Shown here one piece after another: positions 55,339 through 63,063 of a DNA stretch of 64,000 bases. This DNA is from Fibrobacter sp. UWB10 (GTDB lineage Bacteria; Fibrobacterota; Fibrobacteria; Fibrobacterales; Fibrobacteraceae), in assembly GCF_900182935.1 (NCBI RefSeq), contig NZ_FXUE01000003.1, forward strand, positions 186,001 through 250,000, given 5' to 3'. The notes beneath the pieces were generated by a model. That model saw nothing but the letters and a program-made list of their open reading frames with translations. It ran no database searches and was not told the origin of the DNA. Each line of letters starts with the position of its first letter. Position 1 is the stretch's first letter. A program made the translations under genes and the position numbers.

Positions 55339-57123
55339 ATGAATATCTATTCTTATGGTATGAAGATTCCAGTTCGCTATAACCATGTCGGTTACGCTCC
55401 TGATTCCGCAAAGATTTTCTTTGTGAACCCCCAGGAGCTTGAACCTAATTGTGGGAGCCTGGAAGCATATAAGTTTCGTGTCATAAGGCATGTGCTCTGT
55501 TCTGAATCTTCCGCCGTATGGGAAGGCTCTTTTACCAAGGATTCCTTTGACCATATCGGAACTTGCGAGTATACGGGCGAAAACCTCTGGTCGGGTGATT
55601 TTTCAAAAGTTATCGAACCGGGACGCTTTACGATCCAGATTTTGCGTAAGGGTGGAGCCGAAGGCGAAAAACTGCTTTTTGAAACCGAGCCGTTTGAAAT
55701 TTCGACGGAATGGATTTATCGCCAGCTGTTGGCCAATATCAAGTCTTTTTACTACCAGCGCAGTGGTTTCGATTTGACTGCTGATTTTGCAGGCAAGTGG
55801 GCGAGACCTGCTGCACACATGGACGATTGCATTGGGTTCCACCCGAGCATGAACCGCGAAGGAACTTGGAATGCTCATGGTGGCTGGTATGATGCCGGCG
55901 ATTATGGCAAGTACATTGTGAATGGCGGCGTGTCTGTTGCGACATTGCTGCTTGCTTGCGAATTGATGGAAATTTCTTCAAGCGATAGCCGTGCTTATAA
56001 GGCTGTGCATTCGGCGCAACCGATTGTCGGACCCGATGGTCTAAAAATGTACAGCCTGATGGACGAAGTGCGTTTCGAACTTGAATTCTTCTTGCGCATG
56101 CAGGATACCGATGGCGGTGTATTCTTCAAGGTGACGCCCGAACATTGGGATGGCTTTGTTTCGCCGAGTGATTCTGACATGTCGCAAAAGCGCATGATTC
56201 TTGGAAAGTCTACGACTTCGACTTTGAATTTTGCAGGAGCTTTGGCGGCGGCTTCGCGCGTGTATCGCCAATGCGATACGGCGTTCGCAGAACGCTGCCT
56301 GCAAGCCGCGGTAAAGGCCTACAATTGGGCTGTGTCGCGCCCGTTTGTGGATTGGCCGCACAATACCGAAGGCAGTGGCGGTTACGGTGACGAACACGCC
56401 GAAGACGAATTTTTCTGGGCCCGCGCTATGCTTTACCGCGAATTGCTGGCCCGCGGCGAAGCCATTGAAGGCGTCTCGGCCGAAAGCTTGCGACCGATTC
56501 TTTTAGAAGACATGAAAGTGATTCCGCCTAAGTCTGCTCTGGACTGGCGTGATACACAGAACTTGGGCTGGATAGCGCTTGCCTTGCAGGATACTGACAA
56601 GGAATTCCGGCTTTTTGCTCGCACGACGCTGAACATGACAGCCCGTGAAATCATTGATTTGCAACGGAGCGATGCCTATGGCGTTCCGATGCGCAAATTC
56701 ATTTGGGGCAGTAATGGCGATATTGCAAACCATGCCTTGACGCTTGCGATTGTAAAACGCTGGGCCCCGAGTTTGGGCGGAACATCGCTTGATTTCTGGT
56801 GCCGCGAACTGGTGAACTACATTTATGGCCGTAATCCGGTAGACGTGAGCTTTGTAACTGGTTCTGCTTGGAGTTCGCCCAAGGATCCGCATCACCGCTT
56901 GAGTCATTCCGATGGCGTTGAAGAACCGATTCCGGGACTTTTGGTGGGTGGCATTAACAGCGACCGCCAAGACATGCATCGCTCGCCGCTTATTGTGCCG
57001 CATTATCCGGGCGAACAGTCTGGCCTTTCGTATACAGATGAACGTTGTTCGTTTGCAAGTAACGAAACCGCCATTAACTGGAACGCTCCGCTCACAGCGG
57101 TTCTTGCGTTACTTTCCTGCTAA
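55339..57123 (+). CDS. GH9 cellulase without signal peptide
   Basis: 594 aa from ATG 55339 (AGGGA 10 bases upstream). An N-terminal Ig-like domain (YNHVGYAPDSAKIFFVN...) precedes the (alpha/alpha)6 GH9 domain: GGWYDAGDYGKYIVNGG (catalytic-base Asp185/Asp188), the HHRLSHSDG motif and the acid Glu576 in SNETAINWNAPL. All catalytic landmarks are intact, so it should cleave beta-1,4-glucan. There is no hydrophobic signal peptide in any nearby frame and no C-terminal sorting tail, unlike the GH5 and GH43 proteins here, so it may act inside the cell on imported cellodextrins. A 14-codon frame with a good ribosome site (55283-55327) precedes it. Confidence 0.92.
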   Translation: MNIYSYGMKIPVRYNHVGYAPDSAKIFFVNPQELEPNCGSLEAYKFRVIRHVLCSESSAVWEGSFTKDSFDHIGTCEYTGENLWSGDFSKVIEPGRFTIQILRKGGAEGEKLLFETEPFEISTEWIYRQLLANIKSFYYQRSGFDLTADFAGKWARPAAHMDDCIGFHPSMNREGTWNAHGGWYDAGDYGKYIVNGGVSVATLLLACELMEISSSDSRAYKAVHSAQPIVGPDGLKMYSLMDEVRFELEFFLRMQDTDGGVFFKVTPEHWDGFVSPSDSDMSQKRMILGKSTTSTLNFAGALAAASRVYRQCDTAFAERCLQAAVKAYNWAVSRPFVDWPHNTEGSGGYGDEHAEDEFFWARAMLYRELLARGEAIEGVSAESLRPILLEDMKVIPPKSALDWRDTQNLGWIALALQDTDKEFRLFARTTLNMTAREIIDLQRSDAYGVPMRKFIWGSNGDIANHALTLAIVKRWAPSLGGTSLDFWCRELVNYIYGRNPVDVSFVTGSAWSSPKDPHHRLSHSDGVEEPIPGLLVGGINSDRQDMHRSPLIVPHYPGEQSGLSYTDERCSFASNETAINWNAPLTAVLALLSC

Positions 57124-57136
57124 TTCCCTTTTAGGG

Positions 57137-57976
57137 TTATTTGCTAGAATCTTTCTTACTTGCAGTAGAATCGTTCTTGACTGCAGTTGTATCTTTTGCG
57201 GTTGTATCTGCAACCGGTTCTGCTTTTTCTTTAACCTTGGGCAATAGCGATTGCAGGTCTACGATAGGATCTTTTTCGTTTTCGTATTCCTTGGCAGACA
57301 CAATCGGCCTGTAATAGAACGAATCGGCTGCGGTAAGAATCCCTGTCGGGAGCAGATCGAAGTAAGAGGCTGCAAGGGACAACCAGTTGCGCAACCATTC
57401 CTTACGAGATTCGCGGCTTGAATACCAAGAGTCTGCGTTGTATTGGTAATGGTGAACGTCGGTTGTCAAGTATATCGGAGTGTCACCCGAAAGTGTTTGG
57501 AAAATGCGCTTGACGCGGTGGGTGGCGGCGGCGCCCGTAATGAGCAACACGGTGTCGGCATTGTGCTTTTTGAGCCAGGGAACAATGGTGAATGCTTCGC
57601 CAATGGTCGACGGGTCATCATGTCGTGCGATAAAAACGGCGTTGCTATCGAATTGTCCGAGGCGTAAAAAGTCTTCCAGATAGAATTCGGCATTGCTGCG
57701 TGTGCGGAGAATGCGACGGCCAAGAATCAGCACGGAGTCCACCTTGCCGCTAGCAACAAGGTCTGCGGCCAAATCGATGCGTTCCATGTCGGCACTTTGA
57801 CCATCGAGAACGACAGCCCACTTTACATGTTCGAATTCGTCGTCATCGACAAGCCAGTGGCCGCTATGCGTCATAATCATGTAGAATACGATGACCATGA
57901 GTACAAATGCTGCAGCGATGGCGCTGTAAATGATTCTCTTTTTTTGAATCTGTTTTTTAGTGGGTAGTTTAGCCAA
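57137..57976 (-). CDS. YdcF/SanA-like DUF218 membrane-anchored protein
   Basis: 279 aa from a TTG start at 57976, preferred because AAGGAG lies 6 bases upstream and the protein then opens with a short basic segment before one membrane helix (IIYSAIAAAFVLMVIVFYMIM). A longer form from ATG 58018 would overlap rimI by 50 bp. WAVVLDGQ, RIDLAADLVASGKVDSVLILG and VLLITGAAATHRVKRIFQTL follow the DUF218 pattern; members affect envelope barrier function. The tail is Asp/Thr/Lys rich (DTTAKDTTAVKNDSTASKK). Last gene of ddl-tsaB-rimI; it ends 13 bp from the convergent GH9 gene. Confidence 0.75.
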   Translation of the reverse strand: MAKLPTKKQIQKKRIIYSAIAAAFVLMVIVFYMIMTHSGHWLVDDDEFEHVKWAVVLDGQSADMERIDLAADLVASGKVDSVLILGRRILRTRSNAEFYLEDFLRLGQFDSNAVFIARHDDPSTIGEAFTIVPWLKKHNADTVLLITGAAATHRVKRIFQTLSGDTPIYLTTDVHHYQYNADSWYSSRESRKEWLRNWLSLAASYFDLLPTGILTAADSFYYRPIVSAKEYENEKDPIVDLQSLLPKVKEKAEPVADTTAKDTTAVKNDSTASKKDSSK

Positions 57977-58412
57977 TTTGAGCTCCTTCGGTGCGGTAGA
58001 GCGCCGCATTTTCGCCATCGGCGTAATATTTCTTTCGGATTCCGAATAAATTAAATCCGTGTTTTTCGTAGAAGTTGCGGGCCTTGATATTGTTTTCGCG
58101 AACTTCTAGAAAACAACAGTCGGACTTGTCTAAATCAAGCTGCGAAAGCCCTGCGTGCAAAAGCTGCGTGCCGATACCCTTGCGCTGTGCCGTTTCGCTT
58201 ACGGCAATCGATAAGAGCTCGGAATCTGCACCCAGCAAATGAAATACGGCGTAGCCTTCAATGGCGCCTTCGTTTTCGTATACGACCGCGTAGGTGTAGG
58301 GCGCTTTGATTTCTTGCTCGTATTGCCGTTCGTTCCAATCTTGGAACGCAAGTTCGCCCTGAATCCTCAGTACGGCAGGAATGTCGGCGGAATTCATTTT
58401 GCGAATAGACAT
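57969..58412 (-). CDS. rimI: GNAT N-acetyltransferase, ribosomal-protein-alanine acetyltransferase type
   Basis: 147 aa, cytoplasmic. The acetyl-CoA motif is ETAQRKGIGTQLLHAGL, followed by CCFLEVRENNIKARNFYEKHGF and YYADGENAALY, the typical RimI end. RimI acetylates the N-terminus of ribosomal protein S18; related enzymes act on other targets. It sits between tsaB and a DUF218 gene, and a tsaB-rimI pair is common. AGGA lies 6 bases before the ATG. Confidence 0.93.
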   Translation of the reverse strand: MSIRKMNSADIPAVLRIQGELAFQDWNERQYEQEIKAPYTYAVVYENEGAIEGYAVFHLLGADSELLSIAVSETAQRKGIGTQLLHAGLSQLDLDKSDCCFLEVRENNIKARNFYEKHGFNLFGIRKKYYADGENAALYRTEGAQIG

Positions 58413-58429
58413 TGCGTGTCCTAGGCGGT

Positions 58430-59080
58430 TCAGTGCAACTTTTCGAAGTACGAGGGCTGAATGTAGTTTGCTTCGAGCATCAAGCTAGGGGTGACCGAAT
58501 CAAAGAGTTTGGCCCAGGCGCTTAGCGGGCGGCCTTTGTCGAGAACCGTTGTAGCTCCGATTTCTTTGAATACGGCTGTGAGCGTTTCGTCGGCAAGGGC
58601 TGCTTCGTCGACCACGACTGTTTTTACAGCGCTTGCTTTGAGGGCGTCGACCACTTGCTTTGTTTCGATAAAGCTTTCGTTATTGGCAAGGCGCAGGTAC
58701 CAGTAGTCCTTGCGGGCGCGGATAACAACTGCCGCATTTTCGACGGCAGCATTTTCGGATGCGTCGGCAAAGCAGGCGAGGGCTTGCAGCGTAGAAACGC
58801 CGTAGAGCTTGCGCTTGCCGCTAAAACTTAAGCCTTCGCAAAAGGCGACTCCCGTGCGCAGTCCGCTGAAAGAGCCCGGGCCGAGCGTGACCATGACTCG
58901 CGTGACTTGGTCGAGCGCGGCACCAGCCTTGTCTAGCAGTGCGTCGAGCATGGCCGATGCCGTTTCTCCGCGGGCCGATTCGTCGACGGATTCAAAGTAA
59001 CGGGGGTCGGCGGCGCCCGATTCAAGGAGCGCCATCGAGATTCCCTTGCGCGAAGTATCTACAAATAAGTCGAAGGTCAT
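58430..59080 (-). CDS. tsaB: tRNA threonylcarbamoyladenosine synthesis protein TsaB
   Basis: 216 aa. LFVDTSRKGISMALLESG, then VMVTLGPGSFSGLRTGVAFCEGLSFSGKRKLYGVSTLQALA are the TsaB (YeaZ) signature of the actin-like ATPase fold. With TsaD and TsaE it makes t6A37 in ANN-decoding tRNAs. Its start is 2 bp after the ddl stop and it is followed by rimI 17 bp on. Confidence 0.95.
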   Translation of the reverse strand: MTFDLFVDTSRKGISMALLESGAADPRYFESVDESARGETASAMLDALLDKAGAALDQVTRVMVTLGPGSFSGLRTGVAFCEGLSFSGKRKLYGVSTLQALACFADASENAAVENAAVVIRARKDYWYLRLANNESFIETKQVVDALKASAVKTVVVDEAALADETLTAVFKEIGATTVLDKGRPLSAWAKLFDSVTPSLMLEANYIQPSYFEKLH

Positions 59081-59082
59081 GA

Positions 59083-60117
59083 TTAACGCTTGATGTAGAG
59101 GCTCTTGTCGATAATCAAGTCAATCAGCTGGCTGTAGGTAATGCCGTTGCAGGCAGCCTGCTGCGGCAAGAGCGACGTGGGAGTCATGCCCGGGAGCGTG
59201 TTTGTTTCGATGGCGAACAGCTGCTTGTCCTTGGTAATGCGGACGTCGGTACGGCTGTAGCCGGCACCGCCCAAGGCATAGTGGGCGTTCTTCACGAGTT
59301 CCTGAATACGGGCTGTCAAATCGGGATCGAATTCGGCCGGAGTGACTTCCTTGCATTCGCCGTTGTACTTGGCTTCAAAGTCAAAGTATTCGCGGGTGGT
59401 CATGCGCATTTCGGTCGGCGGAAGCGGCTTTTCGCCTTCGATGTAGCCACAGCTAGCTTCTTCGCCGGCAATGAACTTTTCGCAGAGCAGGCGGTTGGAA
59501 TCCTTGAACAAATCCTGGGCGATCTTGCCGGCTTCGTCCAAGTCCTTTGCAATGCCGATACCGATAGAGGAACCACCCAGCGGGTCCTTGATTACCAGCG
59601 GGAATCCGAGTTCGTCAGAAACAGATACGAGCGTGTCGCCGGTAAAGTCGTGCTTCCAAATCACGCGGTACGGCGGGGTCGGAATGCCGTTGGCCTTATA
59701 GATTTCCTTGGACTTCACCTTGTCCATGGCGAGGGCTGATGCGAGGAGACCGCAACCGGTGTAGGGAATGCCCCAGTTTTCGAGCAAAGCCTGAATGTGG
59801 CCGTCTTCGCCCCACTTGCCGTGCAGAGCGAGGAATGCGATGTCTGCATCGGGGAGTTCAGAAAGGGCGGGGTTCTTTTTGCAGTTTGCGGCAGAGCCTT
59901 CGAGTCCGCGGAAGTAATTGACCGAGAAATTGTCCTTCTGGTACGGGGAAAGTTCGCGGGAAGACCAGTGCCAGGTGCCGTCTTTGTCGATGAGCACTGG
60001 GTGGATGTTGTAACGGTCCGGGTTCATGGCACGAACAACGCCGGTGCCACTGACAACGGAAACATCATGTTCGGTGGACGGGCCACCCATTAAAACCAAT
60101 ACGCGCATACGAGCCAT
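59083..60117 (-). CDS. ddl: D-alanine--D-alanine ligase
   Basis: 344 aa ATP-grasp enzyme that joins two D-Ala for the peptidoglycan stem. Seen: VLMGGPSTEHDVSVVSGTGVV, FLALHGKWGEDGHIQALLE, GCGLLASALAMDK, PLVIKDPLGGSSIGIGIAKD, EKFIAGEEASCG and the Mg/ATP-binding YSRTDVRITKD with IETNTLPGMTPTSLLPQQA. Normal length. AAGAGG is 6 bases before the ATG at 60117. It leads ddl-tsaB-rimI-ydcF-like. Confidence 0.97.
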   Translation of the reverse strand: MARMRVLVLMGGPSTEHDVSVVSGTGVVRAMNPDRYNIHPVLIDKDGTWHWSSRELSPYQKDNFSVNYFRGLEGSAANCKKNPALSELPDADIAFLALHGKWGEDGHIQALLENWGIPYTGCGLLASALAMDKVKSKEIYKANGIPTPPYRVIWKHDFTGDTLVSVSDELGFPLVIKDPLGGSSIGIGIAKDLDEAGKIAQDLFKDSNRLLCEKFIAGEEASCGYIEGEKPLPPTEMRMTTREYFDFEAKYNGECKEVTPAEFDPDLTARIQELVKNAHYALGGAGYSRTDVRITKDKQLFAIETNTLPGMTPTSLLPQQAACNGITYSQLIDLIIDKSLYIKR

Positions 60118-60190
60118 CGTAAACCTCTTTAGTAAAAATCTTTGTGAATAATGTAGTAAAATAGTAGACAGTAGGCGGTAGACGGTGGTT

Positions 60191-60268
60191 AATGTGAAAT
60201 GTGAGATGAGTAATTAATAATGAACAATGAATAGCTCATTTCTCATTCCACATCACTCATTCCACATT
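60191..60268. repeat. AATGTG imperfect palindrome, copy B
   Basis: Left arm AATGTGAAATGTGAGATGAG then TAATTA; right arm CTCATTTCTCATTCCACATC... ending CCACATT. Same family as 31691-31750. It lies between divergent ddl and epimerase genes, after a short GTAGACAGTAGGCGGTAGAC run. Confidence 0.55.
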
Positions 60269-60335
60269 TTTTAATAAACCAGGTTGCCTGTATTGCAAAA
60301 GGTTTGTATTTTGTAGGTATTAGAGAGGTATATGT

Positions 60336-61256
60336 ATGCGAGTATTCGTTACAGGTGGAACAGGGTTCATTGGACATTATGTGGTCAAGGCCCTTTTGGA
60401 AAATGGCCACGAAGTCGTCATTGCGACAAGACACCCCAACAAGGTCCCGACCCTCAAGGCAAATCCCCATGTTTCGTTCGTGGAATGCGCCTTGACCGAT
60501 TTCGATATCATGGCAGAAGGCCTGCAGGGCTGCGACGCCTGCATTCACATTGCACTCGGCTGGGGCGATACCCCGAGCACGATGCTTGCTAACGATACCC
60601 GCGCAACGGTGATGCTGCTTGAAAATGCGGCAAAGGCCGGTTGCAAAAAGTTTATTTATACTAGCAGTACCGCGGCAATGGGCCGTATGCGCCCCTCGAT
60701 GCGCGAAGTGACGAGTAACTTGCCGATGGACCTTTACGGTGCCACCAAGGCCGCTGGCGAAGCCTTTGTGCTTGGCTTTACTCATGGCTACGGAACCCAG
60801 TTCCCTGAAGTCAAGATGACCCGCAACATTATTCGCCCGGGTTACACGTTTGGAAACCCTGCTTGGCCCGATGGCTGTTCTCAGCCGGACCGCAGATTCT
60901 TCTCGATGGCACAGGCTGTCAAAGAAAACCGCGACATCAATATCATCAAGAATGATGGAACGCAGTTCATTCATGCAAGCCAGCAGGCAAAGCTTTACCT
61001 GAGCCTTCTTGAATCCGACAAGAACGAAGAAATCTTCCTCGGTCTTGGTGAAGTTTGGATGAGCTGGAAGGAAATCGCCGAAATGATGGTTTCGATGAAA
61101 CCTGGTTGCAAGTCCAAAATCATTGAAAGCGACCTTGGCTGGGGTGACGAACCCATGCTCTTTGACGTGAGCAAGATTCAGGAACAGTTCGGGCTCGTCT
61201 TTGATGCTCACGAGTTCATGCTCGATCACGTCAAGTGGACTTATAACCAGATTTAA
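60336..61256 (+). CDS. NAD-dependent epimerase/dehydratase (extended SDR)
   Basis: 306 aa. VTGGTGFIGHYVVKALL binds NAD(P); YTSSTAAMG and YGATKAAGE give the catalytic Ser and YxxxK. FIHASQQAKLYLSLLE and the C-terminal helical domain follow the family of nucleotide-sugar epimerases and related reductases. The substrate is unknown, and no sugar-pathway genes lie nearby. GAGAGG lies 8 bases before the ATG. Confidence 0.9.
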   Translation: MRVFVTGGTGFIGHYVVKALLENGHEVVIATRHPNKVPTLKANPHVSFVECALTDFDIMAEGLQGCDACIHIALGWGDTPSTMLANDTRATVMLLENAAKAGCKKFIYTSSTAAMGRMRPSMREVTSNLPMDLYGATKAAGEAFVLGFTHGYGTQFPEVKMTRNIIRPGYTFGNPAWPDGCSQPDRRFFSMAQAVKENRDINIIKNDGTQFIHASQQAKLYLSLLESDKNEEIFLGLGEVWMSWKEIAEMMVSMKPGCKSKIIESDLGWGDEPMLFDVSKIQEQFGLVFDAHEFMLDHVKWTYNQI

Positions 61257-61282
61257 TTTAGAATTAGACGGAAATAAAAAAG

Positions 61283-61306
61283 GCGAGAGCAAATGCTCTC
61301 GCTTTT
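61283..61306. terminator. Bidirectional terminator between epimerase and purF
   Basis: GCGAGAGC/GCTCTCGC stem with AAAT loop, TTTTCC on the right and (minus) TTTTTATTT on the left. Confidence 0.9.
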
Positions 61307-61311
61307 CCTTT

Positions 61312-62697
61312 TTAACCGCAGCGGGTCTTTGTCGTGTCTATTCCGATGTAATCGGGGTAGTCGTTGTCAAAGCAGGCGGCGCAGTAGTTTTCGCCTTCAC
61401 CGGTACATTCCTTCATGCCTTCGACGCTCAGGTAGCCGAGGCTTTCGACACCGAGCATCTTGGCGATTTCGGGGGGCGTCATGGAACTTGCGGCAAGTTC
61501 GCCTTGGCTTGGGAAATCCATGCCGAAGAAGCACGGGTGTGCCACCGGAGGCGATGCGATGCGGATATGCACTTCTAAGGCGCCGGCATCGCGCAGCATC
61601 TTGGAAAGGATCTTGAGCGTGGTGCCGCGCACAATGGAATCTTCCACGACGCAGACGCGCTTGTTCTTGAGCACGCCCTCGATGGGGTTGAACTTGAGCT
61701 TGACCTTCTGTTCGCGCACGTTCTGCGTGGGGTCAATGAAGGTTCGGCCCACGTAGTGGTTACGGAGCAAGCCGATTTCAAAGCGGATGCCGCTCGCCTG
61801 GGCGTAGCCGAGAGCAGCGGTAGTGGCGCTGTCGGGCACCGAGATGACGATGTCGGCATCCACCGGGCATTCCTTGGCGAGCTGCTTGCCCATTTTGCGG
61901 CGGACCTTATCGCAGCTCTGTTCAAAAATCTTGGAATCGGGGCGGCTAAAGTAGATGTATTCGAAAATGCAGTGGGCGAGGCGATCCTTTTGCACGAAGC
62001 GTTCGGAATGCAGCCCGTTTTTGGTAATGGTCAGGAATTCGCCTGCCTGAATGTCGCGAATGTAGTGGGCGCCCAGCAAGTCGAAGGCGCAAGTTTCGCT
62101 GGCGACGCACCAGGCTTTACCCATGCGGGCAAGCGACAGCGGGCGGAATCCGAATCCGTCGCGGGCGACGTACATGGTGTCTTTGCTAATGAAAACGAGG
62201 CAGAAACTGCCGGTAAATTTTGCGACGGCCTTCTTGATGGCATCGCCCAGGTCATCGGCCTGGGTGCGTGCGATTTCATGCAGAAGAATTTCGGAATCGG
62301 ATGTCGTCTGAAAAATATGACCGTCGGCTTCCATTTCGGCACGGAGCTCGGCGGCGTTAGTGATGTTTCCGTTGTGGGCGACTGCAATCTGGCCCCATTT
62401 GCAACTCACCAAAATCGGCTGCGCGTTGGCAAGCGTTGAGGCGCCTGTGGTGCTGTAACGCACGTGGCCAATGCCTGCAAAGCCGTCAAATTCATTGATG
62501 TCGTGTTCTCGGAGAAGGGTCGATACAAGTCCCATTGACTTGCGGACGCGAATCTTGTCTCCGTCGGTGACCGCGAATCCGGCACTTTCCTGCCCGCGGT
62601 GTTGCAGGGCGTAAAGCCCCATGGTAATATTCCTTACGACAGTGTCGCCATTGTAAATGCCGATCACGCCGCATTCTTCGTGCAATTCGTCGAGCAT
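61312..62697 (-). CDS. purF: Amidophosphoribosyltransferase
   Basis: 461 aa. First step of purine synthesis: PRPP plus glutamine to phosphoribosylamine. Cys9 in EECGVIGIYN is the glutaminase nucleophile after removal of an 8-residue propeptide. RHRGQESAGFAV-type sequence (LQHRGQESAGF), GHVRYSTTG and the PRPP loop VVEDSIVRGTTLK are clear. The C-terminal CRxC-like cysteines (TGEGENYCAACF) are those that bind the Fe-S cluster in the Bacillus type. It is transcribed alone with a structured leader upstream. Confidence 0.97.
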   Translation of the reverse strand: MLDELHEECGVIGIYNGDTVVRNITMGLYALQHRGQESAGFAVTDGDKIRVRKSMGLVSTLLREHDINEFDGFAGIGHVRYSTTGASTLANAQPILVSCKWGQIAVAHNGNITNAAELRAEMEADGHIFQTTSDSEILLHEIARTQADDLGDAIKKAVAKFTGSFCLVFISKDTMYVARDGFGFRPLSLARMGKAWCVASETCAFDLLGAHYIRDIQAGEFLTITKNGLHSERFVQKDRLAHCIFEYIYFSRPDSKIFEQSCDKVRRKMGKQLAKECPVDADIVISVPDSATTAALGYAQASGIRFEIGLLRNHYVGRTFIDPTQNVREQKVKLKFNPIEGVLKNKRVCVVEDSIVRGTTLKILSKMLRDAGALEVHIRIASPPVAHPCFFGMDFPSQGELAASSMTPPEIAKMLGVESLGYLSVEGMKECTGEGENYCAACFDNDYPDYIGIDTTKTRCG

Positions 62698-62704
62698 AAC
62701 GCCT

Positions 62705-62785
62705 CTTTGAAATGTATGTCCCCTCTACCTCGAAGGTCACAGCCCACCCGGACGGGTGCAAGCAAGGGAACGGCCGCCCTTGTTA
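62705..62785 (-). promoter_or_regulatory. Structured purF leader (matches Fibro-purF RNA motif)
   Basis: In the 85 bases before purF three hairpins follow on the minus strand: AAGGG/CCCTT (62781-62764), CACCC-GTCC-GGGTG (62758-62745) and ACCT/AGGT (62737-62727) with conserved-looking joins GGGCTGTGACC and AGAGGGGACA. A candidate structured RNA called Fibro-purF has been described before purF in Fibrobacter; position and host fit, but I did not compare to its alignment. Confidence 0.6.
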
Positions 62786-62802
62786 AGCAAAAAATGTGCC
62801 AT

Positions 62803-62831
62803 TTTGGCGATTTTGGCTCAAAAACGCCAAA
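62803..62831. promoter_or_regulatory. TTTGGCG...CGCCAAA inverted repeat
   Basis: 7-bp arms separated by 15 bases, between the purF leader and the upstream terminator. It could be an operator at the purF promoter or part of the leader. Confidence 0.35.
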
Positions 62832-62847
62832 TTCCTAAATAAAAAGA

Positions 62848-62880
62848 AGAAAGGTTTTACAACGGATGTAAAACCTTTCT
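62848..62880 (-). terminator. Terminator after the 47-aa peptide gene
   Basis: Perfect 14-bp stem AGAAAGGTTTTACA/TGTAAAACCTTTCT, loop ACGGA, then TCTTTTTATTT on the minus strand. Confidence 0.92.
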
Positions 62881-62909
62881 GTAGAATTTACGTTTTATGT
62901 AAAACTGGG

Positions 62910-63053
62910 CTATGCCATGTCCGTCTTGTCCGATGAGGAATCTAGTCCAGAAAGTGGACCTGCATAACTTGCTTGCAACAAGTTGGCCTGGTTGTTGAGC
63001 TTGATTTCTTTCATTTCGGGGGCGCTATAATTTTTCTTTAGTTCTTTGTTCAT
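62910..63053 (-). CDS. 47-aa peptide, possible peptide precursor
   Basis: ATG at 63053 with AAGGAG 7 bases upstream that overlaps the stop of the previous gene (gap 10 bp). The peptide begins MNKELKKNYSAPEMKEIKL, has LLQASYAGPLSG in the middle and ends DSSSDKTDMA. A charged N-terminal part with the NYxAPEM pattern followed by a Gly/Ser-rich end resembles small peptides of unknown role, and leader-core precursors, in Bacteroidota. No modifying enzyme lies next to it in view. A strong terminator closes the unit 30 bp later. Confidence 0.7.
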   Translation of the reverse strand: MNKELKKNYSAPEMKEIKLNNQANLLQASYAGPLSGLDSSSDKTDMA

Positions 63054-63063
63054 GGAGTTCTCC

